Below, piece after piece: positions 23,833-31,294 of a stretch of 31,666 nt of DNA. A program made the position numbers and the translations under genes. Numbering within the stretch: position 1 is the stretch's first letter; each line of letters starts with the position of its first letter. The notes below the pieces were generated by a model that was not told where the DNA came from, made no database searches, and saw only the letters and a program-made list of their open reading frames with translations. The stretch spans positions 1 through 31,666 of the forward strand of contig JAJYGE010000511.1 of the NCBI GenBank assembly GCA_021785155.1, in the 5' to 3' direction. This DNA comes from Planctomycetota bacterium. GTDB taxonomy: Bacteria > Planctomycetota > Phycisphaerae > WQYP01.

Positions 23833-24459
23833 ATGTCCGGAAATTCCGTGGCATTCAATGTCAAGCTATTTCTCTCCGAGGCGCAAAAAGCGCTGCTGGA
23901 GGCCGGTGTATCCGCGGAACGGGCCGGTACCCTGGTGGATTCACTGTCGCGGAGCTTTACCGAGGCGATGGTGCCATGCGATGCCTGTAAAGCGAAGCGA
24001 ATTCTGGTCGCGGTTGATTTCAGCCCGTCAGCGGCCCGTGCGGTCGAAACCGCATTAAGCTTGTCTGGCGAATTGGGCGCGGAAGTGGGGGTTGTGCATG
24101 TGGTGGATGTATCGCCGGTATCCATCTCCAATTCTGAACATCTAACCCCGGCAACTCTGGAGAAGCTGAAACGTGAGGGCGAAACGTTATGTCGGTCCGT
24201 GGTGGAACGGTCGCGCGGCGGGAAAGTGGAGCATTTTGTGCGCTGTGGAAATCCGGCGGGCGAAATTCTCGCCACCGCCCGGATGTGGAAGGCTGATTTG
24301 ATTGTCATTGGAAGTCACGGACGCAGCACCGCGGGGAAATTCTTTCTTGGATCAACGGTGGAAACCGTGGTGCGCGAAAGCGATTGTCCCGTGATGGCCG
24401 TAGGCCCCATCGGGGGCTGTTTCTGCCGGCATGCCGACCCTCAACAGCAAGGTGTATAA
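23833..24459 (+). CDS. Universal stress protein with N-terminal extension
   Basis: 208 residues. From about residue 56 (RILVAVDFSPSAARAVETALSLS) to 190 it is a single UspA domain. The ATP-binding signature is visible in ADLIVIGSHGRSTAGKFFLGSTVETVVRESDCPVMAV (about 154-190), with the G-x2-G-x9-G-S spacing, so nucleotide binding is likely. The first ~50 residues are not part of the Usp fold; they are helical (NVKLFLSEAQKALLEAGVSAERAGTLVDSLSR) and end in CDAC (Cys49, Cys52). The tail has two more Cys residues (GGCFCRHAD). ATG at 23833 with GGAG seven bases upstream. It stands alone in its transcript as far as can be seen. Confidence 0.9.
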   Translation: MSGNSVAFNVKLFLSEAQKALLEAGVSAERAGTLVDSLSRSFTEAMVPCDACKAKRILVAVDFSPSAARAVETALSLSGELGAEVGVVHVVDVSPVSISNSEHLTPATLEKLKREGETLCRSVVERSRGGKVEHFVRCGNPAGEILATARMWKADLIVIGSHGRSTAGKFFLGSTVETVVRESDCPVMAVGPIGGCFCRHADPQQQGV

Positions 24460-24530
24460 GCCACATCTCCGAACGAGTCAACGGGAATCGCTCGCCTGCA
24501 GCGCGGAATATTCATGAGTCTTGCCTACTG

Positions 24531-24551
24531 GTGCCGCAACAATTGCGGCAC
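24531..24551. other. Perfect 9-bp hairpin
   Basis: GTGCCGCAA (24531-24539) and TTGCGGCAC (24543-24551) are exactly complementary around the three-base loop CAA. No run of T follows on either side, so it is not a standard intrinsic terminator. It could still stop or protect the transcript of the universal stress gene ending 72 bases upstream, or be a protein-binding palindrome. Confidence 0.5.
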
Positions 24552-24737
24552 GGCACGGGGCGTCCAGCAAACGCCGGATTTAATTGACCAAACTACTAAG
24601 CGCCGCGTTGGGGAAAAATGCGATTAAAAGACTGTTTGTGTGGTCGTGGTTCGAGTCGTAAAATGCTTCGAACGTGATATTACGGTTCCGGTTAACAAAA
24701 ACTCCTTCCGGCGACGATCTATGGATAAGGAGAAGAT

Positions 24738-24845
24738 ATGCCGCAACTCGCGGACCAGTGGCGCAGTGAATTCACCGCCATGGTCGGAGAAGCCGGGAAA
24801 CAATTATGCAGCCGCGTTCACCGGCCTTTTGGGGCCGCTGGATGA
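24738..24845 (+). CDS. Possible 35-residue small protein
   Basis: ATG at 24738 is preceded by AAGGAG at the usual distance, and the frame runs 35 codons (MPQLADQWRSEFTAMVGEA...) to a TGA. The first 25 residues are helical and amphipathic. I do not recognise it, and chance or a truncated leftover of a longer gene is as likely as a real small protein. Confidence 0.2.
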   Translation: MPQLADQWRSEFTAMVGEAGKQLCSRVHRPFGAAG

Positions 24846-25072
24846 TGCAGCCAGGGAACTGATTTTCTGATGTCTTATTCCCGCTATGCCGAACGACACC
24901 ACCGACTGGCAAGCATGGTTCGCCGTCTACCTGCCCTGCCCCGAAGAGCGTCGGTATGCTGCGCTATGCTGGAGCCCACAGCACAGCCCGACAATAACAA
25001 CAATCACCCCGGCGTATCATTCGTCAAGGCTGCAAGGCGGTCGGCTCGGCGGCCAATGTAAGAACATTAGGC

Positions 25073-25078
25073 TACAAT
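25073..25078 (+). promoter_or_regulatory. Possible -10 element for the flavin reductase-like gene
   Basis: TACAAT matches the -10 consensus at five of six positions and lies 36 bases before the GTG start. The corresponding -35 region is poor, so this is only suggestive. Confidence 0.3.
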
Positions 25079-25114
25079 AGTGAAAAGTATGTTTGTGTCT
25101 GGAGTGGTGTATCT

Positions 25115-25744
25115 GTGGAATTTGATATAAATAAGTTGGATTATTCCATATCCTATAAGTTCCTGACCAATTTGGTTATGCCTCGGCCCATTGCGTGGAT
25201 TACCTCCATGGATGCGGCAGGCGTTGTCAATGCCGCTCCATTCAGCTTTTTCAATATGCTCGGATCTGAACCGCCCATAATGGCGGTGGGCATCGGTCAT
25301 CGGGGCGGCACGAATATTCCCAAAGACACCGCTTTGAACATACGCACAACCGGCGAATTTACTGTAAACCTGGTAACTGAAGAGTTGGTGGAGAAAATGA
25401 ATGCGTGCTCCGTCGATTTTCCTAATGGCACCAGTGAAATCGAAAAAGTCGGCTTAACCTGTGCGCCGGGGCGGCAAATTAAAACGCCGCATATCGCCGC
25501 ATCTCCGGCGAGTTTTGAATGTCGCCTGGTGCAGCACAGCGTGTTTGGAGAAAATCTGATTTTTATCGGGCAGATTGTTCATCTATGGATTGCGGATGAA
25601 CTTTATGATGCGGAGAAAAGGCATATCCGTGCCGCGTTGTTCCATCCCGTAGGCCGTATGGGCGCTCCGGCAACCTATGTCCGCACACGTGACCGCTTCA
25701 ATATGCTCCGACAAAATTATCAGCAATGGTTGGAGGCACATTAA
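25115..25744 (+). CDS. Flavin reductase-like FMN-binding protein
   Basis: 209 residues of the flavin reductase-like split-barrel family. The characteristic start YKFLTNLVMPRPIAWITSMDAAGVVNAAPFSFFNMLGSEPPIMAVGI gives the FMN-binding region (RP-A-ITT and N-APFS-F). NTALNIRTTGEFTVNLV-like residues (DTALNIRTTGEFTVNLVTEELVEKMNAC) follow, again typical. Members reduce or bind flavin, or serve as reductases of two-component oxygenases; the partner is not visible here. GTG at 25115 with GGAGTGGTG upstream. Its TAA overlaps the stop of the opposing gene. Confidence 0.9.
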   Translation: MEFDINKLDYSISYKFLTNLVMPRPIAWITSMDAAGVVNAAPFSFFNMLGSEPPIMAVGIGHRGGTNIPKDTALNIRTTGEFTVNLVTEELVEKMNACSVDFPNGTSEIEKVGLTCAPGRQIKTPHIAASPASFECRLVQHSVFGENLIFIGQIVHLWIADELYDAEKRHIRAALFHPVGRMGAPATYVRTRDRFNMLRQNYQQWLEAH

Positions 25745-27294
25745 TTTTTCCGCCAGATGGAGAAGTAAGTCCCTTGCCACACCATGGAAAACCTGTGGCG
25801 CACGGATGCGAAGGCCGGATTCACCCATAGGCCGTACTTGCCGTAGCCACGGCGTATCACCACGTAATGTGCCGCTGCAGCTTCCTTTTTTAAGCGTCGC
25901 ATTTCAATGGCGGTGGGAATGCCCGGCTCTGGAAACCAGCTTAACGGCATCGACATTCCCCTGGGCATCCACGGCAGATAGCCGTTGGAAATTATCAGGG
26001 TGCGATGGCCTTCTACTTTCCGCACCACGTATTGCCACTGTGAAAATTGATCCGGATAAGCCCACAGATAGCCTGTTTGCCGGTTGCGCACTTTGTCCTG
26101 CCAACTCCACCATACAATACCGGCATTGCGCGCCTGGCTGCACACGACCAGCACTCCCAGTACCGCCGCGAGCTGCGCCTGCCGCATGGTGCAGCGGCTT
26201 ATGAGCACGGCGGTAAACAGCACCGGCAGATAGGAATAATATTGCCATGAATATTTCCATCCGTAAAAGCCCAGCACAAATGCAATGTGCATCAGGGCAA
26301 TGGATAAGGCCGTTTCGATGAACGGATTGGGCGCATGAGCAAAATCACGAATCAGTCCGCCGGGAATACACTTTTGAGATCCGGATATGCGTGTGCTTTT
26401 GTTGCTCAATCCGCGGAACATGAACACCCATAGCAGCATTCCGGACATTACCAGCCAGATGCCCGCGGGCGTCACCAGATAGTAATACCAGGGATGAAAC
26501 GTTGGCGACCAGAACCGCAAGCCGCTGCCGGAGAAAAAGCCAAAGTGAGTGTCGTGGTAGGTGCGCATTCCGGTGATGGGCACAATGGTTAAAAGCAGGG
26601 AAGTAAATCCAAAACGCCAGATCATCGCCCCGGCCATCAGTAGTCCGGTCAATATCGCCGCCGCGGTGCGCTTCCATAAGTCGGCGATGGATCGTTCACC
26701 GCGATACCACTCCCATAATGTCCAAAGCACAAGCAATAACCCGTACACATACGCCATGGAGGGCTTTACAAAAAGACATGCGGTACATATCGCCAATGCG
26801 CGATCGCGCCGCCCGGAGGCCTGTTCCGCTATGGCCCAAAGCAACAGCAGCGCCTCCAGCGGATGTGTCAGCGTCAGATAACATGGCATAATGGCCACGG
26901 GCAACGCCAAAAAAAGAAACCACCATGCGGGTCGTGTTAACCGCATGGCCAGAGCAAAACGGGCGATCGCCAGTGCCATGAGCACTTCCATCATCGATGT
27001 CATGACGAGAAATGTTCCCGCAGTACGTCCCAGAATCGCAAATCCCCAGTGCGCCACCATTAAGCTGGCCAAACCATGGGTATAACCAAAGTCAATGGCC
27101 GGCTTCATTCCCATGGAGATCAGCAGATCACCCTTTAAGGCGGTGCCCGGATCATAAAAAGAAAAGAATGTCCAACCCGCAATGCGCGGTAACTGCAAAA
27201 TCTGCAGCAACACCAGCACCAGCGCCAATGCGCCCGATACTATCCAAAAACGACGGCGTGGCGTAAGTGATGTGGCCATATTATGGGCGTGCAT
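25741..27294 (-). CDS. Multi-pass membrane protein, putative GT-C glycosyltransferase
   Basis: About 517 residues, dominated by hydrophobic helices, and therefore an inner-membrane protein. After the first helix the loop FSFYDPGTALKGDLLISMGMKPAIDFGYTHGLASLM resembles the first periplasmic loop of GT-C enzymes ('...G..PY.DF.Y.HGPL'), which use polyprenyl-linked sugars; the acidic residues there would be catalytic. The C-terminal ~130 residues are a soluble periplasmic-type domain. ATG at 27294 has AAAGG in front and is preferred; ATG 27339 and GTG 27399 are alternatives. Specific acceptor and donor unknown. The assignment to the GT-C clan is by motif resemblance only. Confidence 0.65.
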   Translation of the reverse strand: MHAHNMATSLTPRRRFWIVSGALALVLVLLQILQLPRIAGWTFFSFYDPGTALKGDLLISMGMKPAIDFGYTHGLASLMVAHWGFAILGRTAGTFLVMTSMMEVLMALAIARFALAMRLTRPAWWFLFLALPVAIMPCYLTLTHPLEALLLLWAIAEQASGRRDRALAICTACLFVKPSMAYVYGLLLVLWTLWEWYRGERSIADLWKRTAAAILTGLLMAGAMIWRFGFTSLLLTIVPITGMRTYHDTHFGFFSGSGLRFWSPTFHPWYYYLVTPAGIWLVMSGMLLWVFMFRGLSNKSTRISGSQKCIPGGLIRDFAHAPNPFIETALSIALMHIAFVLGFYGWKYSWQYYSYLPVLFTAVLISRCTMRQAQLAAVLGVLVVCSQARNAGIVWWSWQDKVRNRQTGYLWAYPDQFSQWQYVVRKVEGHRTLIISNGYLPWMPRGMSMPLSWFPEPGIPTAIEMRRLKKEAAAAHYVVIRRGYGKYGLWVNPAFASVRHRFSMVWQGTYFSIWRKN

Positions 27295-27447
27295 GGGTTG
27301 CCTTTCGGCGGATGTAGCGTTGGCCGACGGTTCCTTCATGGCCGGAATTCTACCGGAAATGCCCTGATCCGTGACAAATTGAGTTCGATCAATTGGCACC
27401 GGAGGGCGGAGGATCGCAAAGTATTTATTTTGTGGATTTATTTGCCG

Positions 27448-27467
27448 CCATTTGACATTTCAAATGG
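27448..27467. promoter_or_regulatory. Palindrome, likely TetR-family operator
   Basis: CCATTTGA and TCAAATGG form a perfect 8+8 inverted repeat with a four-base spacer (CATT). It overlaps the -35 element of the promoter that serves the TetR-efflux operon, the usual place for an autoregulatory TetR operator. Binding is inferred, not shown. Confidence 0.6.
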
Positions 27468-27479
27468 ACTTTTTAAAAT
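27452..27479 (+). promoter_or_regulatory. Sigma70-type promoter of the efflux operon
   Basis: TTGACA (27452-27457, perfect consensus) and TAAAAT (27474-27479, five of six) are separated by 16 bases. The transcript would begin near 27486, about 25 bases before the regulator's start. It is the best promoter I see in the window. Confidence 0.65.
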
Positions 27480-27510
27480 GGTATTTAGATGATTTGGCGC
27501 ATTGGAGCGA

Positions 27511-28194
27511 ATGGTGACAAAAATGATTGAAAAACCGCAGGATGATTCGACGAAAAGCCGCCTGCTGCTGGCGGCGGGTGAGGTGTTTGCCCTGCATGGC
27601 TTTCACCGCGCGACAATTCAAACAATTTGCGAAAAGGCGGGGGCCAATATTGCAGCGGTGAATTATCATTTTGGCAGTAAAGAAAATCTCTATCTGGAAA
27701 CATTAAAATTTGGCCGTCGGCTAAGCCGCCATTTAATGCCGGAAGATGTGGATCATCTGGCGTCGGGCGATCCGCTGGTGGCGTTGCGGTCGTTTGTCCG
27801 CAGTTCCCTGGATTCACTGCTGGATGAAAGCCGCCCCGAGTGGTATTTCCGCATGTTGTCTCTGGAACAGTTTGAGCCATCGCCGGCGCTGGAGCGCTAT
27901 ATTCATGATGTTATTGAACCGTGGCGCAGCAGACTTATCGCGGTCATTGAACTGCTGGGCGAACGAAAACTTTCCCCCAGTGAATTGAATCTCGTGGTCT
28001 CCAGCATCGCCGGTCAATGCCAATATTATCTGCGGTGCCGGGCGGTAGTGCTGAAAATGCGCGGGAGCGGCTGCTACTGTGCAGCGGATATAGATGAAAT
28101 CGCCGATCATATAACCACCTTTTCCCTCGGGGGAATTCGCGCTATCATGCAACGTCCGATGACGGGTGCCGATAAGCAAAACGTGGCCATGTAA
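27511..28194 (+). CDS. TetR-family transcriptional regulator (CecR/DUF1956-like)
   Basis: 227 residues. The N-terminal helix-turn-helix is typical: SRLLLAAGEVFALHGFHRATIQTICEKAGANIAAVNYHFGSKENLY (about 16-61). The C-terminal ligand domain (YFRMLSLEQFEPSPALERYIHDVIEPW...) resembles the DUF1956 part of CecR/YbiH-type regulators, which control nearby drug pumps. The start is uncertain among ATG 27511, GTG 27514 and ATG 27523; GGAG at 27503-27506 favours the first two. It is the first gene of the efflux operon and sits directly behind a palindrome overlapping the -35, so it probably represses itself and the pump until an inducer binds. Which compound does so is unknown. Confidence 0.9.
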   Translation: MVTKMIEKPQDDSTKSRLLLAAGEVFALHGFHRATIQTICEKAGANIAAVNYHFGSKENLYLETLKFGRRLSRHLMPEDVDHLASGDPLVALRSFVRSSLDSLLDESRPEWYFRMLSLEQFEPSPALERYIHDVIEPWRSRLIAVIELLGERKLSPSELNLVVSSIAGQCQYYLRCRAVVLKMRGSGCYCAADIDEIADHITTFSLGGIRAIMQRPMTGADKQNVAM

Positions 28195-28239
28195 AAGGGC
28201 ATAATAGAAAGCTGACGGTTACTTAACCCTGTACACAAT

Positions 28240-28256
28240 GCGGCATGTCATGCCGC
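28240..28256 (+). promoter_or_regulatory. Hairpin just before the EmrA-type gene
   Basis: GCGGCAT and ATGCCGC pair perfectly around GTC, ending six bases before the AGGAG ribosome site (28262-28266). It may tune translation of the adaptor, protect the mRNA, or be a second binding site; its sequence does not match the operator at 27448. Confidence 0.4.
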
Positions 28257-28274
28257 GGGCAAGGAGTAAATACT

Positions 28275-29681
28275 ATGGCGGAATCAACGGATACATCTTC
28301 ACCGCGAATGCGACCCACCGCGGCACCTTCTGAACCGGCCCGCACCGGCACCGATAAGCCGCCTGCCGCCACCGCCGCGGAAAACGGTCAGAAACGGAAA
28401 AAAATATTTCTCATCGGTGGAATTGTATTGCTGATTGTGGCGCTGGTTTTCGGCATTCCCTGGTACATACACTCGGAGAAATATGTCTCCACCGATGATG
28501 CATACGTGCGGGCACATGTTATTTACATAAGTCCGCAGGTTTCCGCGCGCGTTCTCGGCGTGCCGGTGCTGGATAATCAATACGTAAAAAAGGGAACCAT
28601 TCTGGTGCGATTGGATCCCCGTGATTACCAAGCGGCGGTGGACAAATATAAGGCCCTGCTGGAGCAGGCTTTGGCCGCCAGACAAGGTAGCCGCTATGCG
28701 CTGCAACTTATTAAGAAAACCTCGCCGGCGGCATTAAGTCAGGCTCAGGCCCAGGTGGCTATTGCGCGAGCCGCCATTGCCACGGCCAAAGCCGGCGAGG
28801 CACAGGCGGCCGCCGGGTTTGATCAGGCCCAGGCTCAAGTAGCCGCCGCCATTGCGGCCATCGCCCGTGCCCAGGCGGATGAGGTGGCTGATGCGGCCAC
28901 AGCGGTTAAAGCATCTGCGGATTATCGTCGCTACGACTCCTTGCTGAAATCCGGAGATGTTACACCGCAACAGGTCGATTCCTATCGCGCCGCCGCTGAA
29001 AGTGCCAGGGCGATTCTGGCCGCCGCCGGCAAAATTGTTCTTTCCCGCCGCGCCGAACTTGTCGAAGCCAAAGCGGGTGTTGAGGCGGCCCGGGAGAACC
29101 GTGTTGCCGCCGGGGCACAGCTCCTGCAGGCTAAAGCCAATTTGCTCAAGGCGCTGGCACAACAGGCCGCCGTGAATGTCGTGCCGCAACAGGTCGGACA
29201 AACACAAAGCAATGTCAGTGGCAGTACCGGCAGAATTGATGAAGCGCGTGCGGAACTGGAACAGGCTCAATTGAATTTATCCTATTGCACCATCCGGGCA
29301 CCGGTTGCCGGCTACGTTACGAAAAAATCTGTGGAGCCGGGAAATTATGTCACCGTCGGTTCAACGCTTTTAAGCATCGTGCGTCCCAAGATGTGGGTTG
29401 TGGCAAATTTCAAGGAAACGGATTTGACATATATGAAGCCCAACGATCCGGTAACCATTTCCATTGACGCTTACCCGCAATATACATTTAGGGGATATGT
29501 GCAAAGCATTCAGGCCGGATCGGGGGCGGAGTTCAGCCTCCTGCCGCCGGAGAATGCCACGGGAAATTTTGTCAAAGTTGTCCAGCGCGTGCCGGTAAAA
29601 ATTCTTTTTAAGGACCTGCCCAGGAATATGCCCTATCTGGCCGCAGGTATGTCCGCGGTACCGGAGGTCAAGGTGCGATGA
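28275..29681 (+). CDS. HlyD/EmrA-type membrane fusion protein
   Basis: 468 residues. A Pro/Ala-rich cytoplasmic N-terminus is followed by one membrane helix (about 44-65, IFLIGGIVLLIVALVFGIPWYI). Then comes the lipoyl/beta-barrel half YVSTDDAYVRAHVIYISPQVSARVLGVPVLDNQYVKKGTILVRLDPRDY, a classic EmrA/HlyD signature. A very long Ala/Gln/Lys-rich coiled-coil hairpin spans about 115-330, and the chain returns through YCTIRAPVAGYVTKKSVEPGNYVTVGS to the C-terminal beta domain. It bridges the inner-membrane pump and outer-membrane channel in the periplasm. ATG at 28275 with AGGAG eight bases upstream. The next gene's ATG overlaps its stop (ATGA). Confidence 0.93.
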   Translation: MAESTDTSSPRMRPTAAPSEPARTGTDKPPAATAAENGQKRKKIFLIGGIVLLIVALVFGIPWYIHSEKYVSTDDAYVRAHVIYISPQVSARVLGVPVLDNQYVKKGTILVRLDPRDYQAAVDKYKALLEQALAARQGSRYALQLIKKTSPAALSQAQAQVAIARAAIATAKAGEAQAAAGFDQAQAQVAAAIAAIARAQADEVADAATAVKASADYRRYDSLLKSGDVTPQQVDSYRAAAESARAILAAAGKIVLSRRAELVEAKAGVEAARENRVAAGAQLLQAKANLLKALAQQAAVNVVPQQVGQTQSNVSGSTGRIDEARAELEQAQLNLSYCTIRAPVAGYVTKKSVEPGNYVTVGSTLLSIVRPKMWVVANFKETDLTYMKPNDPVTISIDAYPQYTFRGYVQSIQAGSGAEFSLLPPENATGNFVKVVQRVPVKILFKDLPRNMPYLAAGMSAVPEVKVR

Positions 29682-31264
29682 CCGCTATTGAAGCAGGCGA
29701 ACTTGTCACTCCGCCAAAAACGTTCAACCCATGGGTGGTTGCGCCGGTGGTGGCCATGGCGGCATTCATGGAAGTTCTGGACACGACCATTGTTAATGTG
29801 TCGCTGCCCCATATTGCCGGCAACATGTCCAGCACCATTGATCAAAGCACATGGGTGCTGACCAGTTACCTGGTATCCAATGCCATTGTGTTGCCATTGA
29901 ACGGCTTTATGTCCGCGCTGTTTGGGCGCAAGCGCTATTTTCTCATGTGCATGACTGTTTTCACGATCAGTTCGCTGATGTGCGGCATGGCACCAACATT
30001 CGGGACACTGTTGATGTTCCGAGTTCTGCAGGGACTTGGGGGCGGCGGCCTGCAACCCGGAGCGCAGGCCATTTTGCGAGATATATTTCCCTTGAAAAAA
30101 ATTGGCACCGCCATGGCTGTTTACGGCATCGTGGTGGTTGTGGCACCGGTGTTAGGCCCCGTTTTAGGTGGTTGGATAACGGATAGTTTTTCGTGGCGAT
30201 GGTGTTTTCTTATCAATGTACCAATCGGGATAGTTTCAGTATTTCTACTGTCAATATTACTGCAGGAGCCGGCGGATCAACGGCGTATTAAATTACGTGA
30301 TACCGGATTTGATTATGTCGGCCTGGGGCTTCTGGTAGTCGGTCTTGGTGCCCTGCAGATCATGCTCGATCGCGGTGAAGATGCGGACTGGTTCGGATCA
30401 CCGTTCATACGTGTGCTGGCAGTGGTAGCGGTGCTCGGATTGCTTAGCGCGTTTGTCTGGGAATGGTATCAGGAACATCCCATTGTCAATCTCAGAATGC
30501 TGGAAGAGCGAAATTTTGGTCTGGCCACCGTTGGCATGTTCCTCTTTGGCGGCATCCTGTATTCCAGCACCACGCTGCTGCCGCTGATGGTCCAAACACT
30601 CATGGGGTATGATGCCAAACTTGCGGGCTTAGTCCTGGCACCGGGCGGTGCGGTGGTGTTCTGCTTGATGCCGCTGGTCGGATTCTTGGTGCCTCGCGTG
30701 CAGACGCGCTGGCTGATCTGTATCGGCGTTACTGGAAATGTTATCGCGCTGATGCTCATGGCTGGACTGAATTTGCAAGCCAGTTTTATGTCGTTGGCGA
30801 TGTGCCGGGCGGTACAAGGTATTGGGCTGGCGTTTTTGTTTGTGCCATTTAATACTGCGGCCTTCGGCTTTATCCCCAAACGAAATTTAAGTGATGCCTC
30901 CGGCATTATCAATCTGGCGCGGAATGTGGGAGGAAGTATCGGAATTTCTTGTGCCGTTGATTTTGTAAAAAGCAGTTCGCAGGTGCATCAAACCTATCTG
31001 GTCGCAAATGTGAATTCACTGAACCGGGCCTACGTGACCGCAATAGCCGGTTTGAAGGCCGCTTTGATTCATGCCGGGGTCTCCGTTTCCTCAGCGATGC
31101 ATGAAGCCCAGGCCATGATGTATAATTCAGTGCGGCAACACGCGGGCATGATGGCGTATGTGACCGCCTTCCAATTTTTGGCGGCGTTGTTTCTGTTGGT
31201 AATACCGGTGGCGCTATTATTACGCACACCGCGGTTTCATGATGAACCGCTGCCCATGGACTAA
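29678..31264 (+). CDS. EmrB/QacA-type MFS drug:H+ antiporter (DHA2, 14 helices)
   Basis: 528 residues. It has the MFS order of helices expected for DHA2 transporters, beginning PVVAMAAFMEVLDTTIVNVSLPHIAG with the family's D1 motif (LDxTIVNVALP). Motif A is GFMSALFGRKRYFLM and motif C is APVLGPVLGGWITD, both characteristic of drug:proton antiporters. It would expel hydrophobic drugs or other amphipathic compounds from the cytosol or inner membrane into the adaptor-channel complex. Start ATG at 29678 shares ATGA with the adaptor stop, so translation is coupled. A gap of 30 bases separates it from the outer-membrane gene. Confidence 0.94.
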   Translation: MTAIEAGELVTPPKTFNPWVVAPVVAMAAFMEVLDTTIVNVSLPHIAGNMSSTIDQSTWVLTSYLVSNAIVLPLNGFMSALFGRKRYFLMCMTVFTISSLMCGMAPTFGTLLMFRVLQGLGGGGLQPGAQAILRDIFPLKKIGTAMAVYGIVVVVAPVLGPVLGGWITDSFSWRWCFLINVPIGIVSVFLLSILLQEPADQRRIKLRDTGFDYVGLGLLVVGLGALQIMLDRGEDADWFGSPFIRVLAVVAVLGLLSAFVWEWYQEHPIVNLRMLEERNFGLATVGMFLFGGILYSSTTLLPLMVQTLMGYDAKLAGLVLAPGGAVVFCLMPLVGFLVPRVQTRWLICIGVTGNVIALMLMAGLNLQASFMSLAMCRAVQGIGLAFLFVPFNTAAFGFIPKRNLSDASGIINLARNVGGSIGISCAVDFVKSSSQVHQTYLVANVNSLNRAYVTAIAGLKAALIHAGVSVSSAMHEAQAMMYNSVRQHAGMMAYVTAFQFLAALFLLVIPVALLLRTPRFHDEPLPMD

Positions 31265-31294
31265 ATCATGTTTGATAAATCAGGAGTTGCTCCC

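Larger units (their letters stand above)
24460..25114. other. Largely non-coding 655-base gap
   Basis: No convincing full-length gene lies here. It contains a perfect hairpin (24531-24551), one small frame with a good ribosome site (24738-24845) and overlapping short frames at 24870-25080 whose products look like random, Arg/Pro-rich translations. The sequence may include decayed gene pieces that I cannot identify. Confidence 0.45.

Noticed and set aside
28680..29180. Repetitive Ala/Gln-rich DNA in the adaptor gene as a possible tandem repeat
   Set aside because: The repetition follows from the heptad pattern of the adaptor's coiled coil; there is no exact DNA unit.
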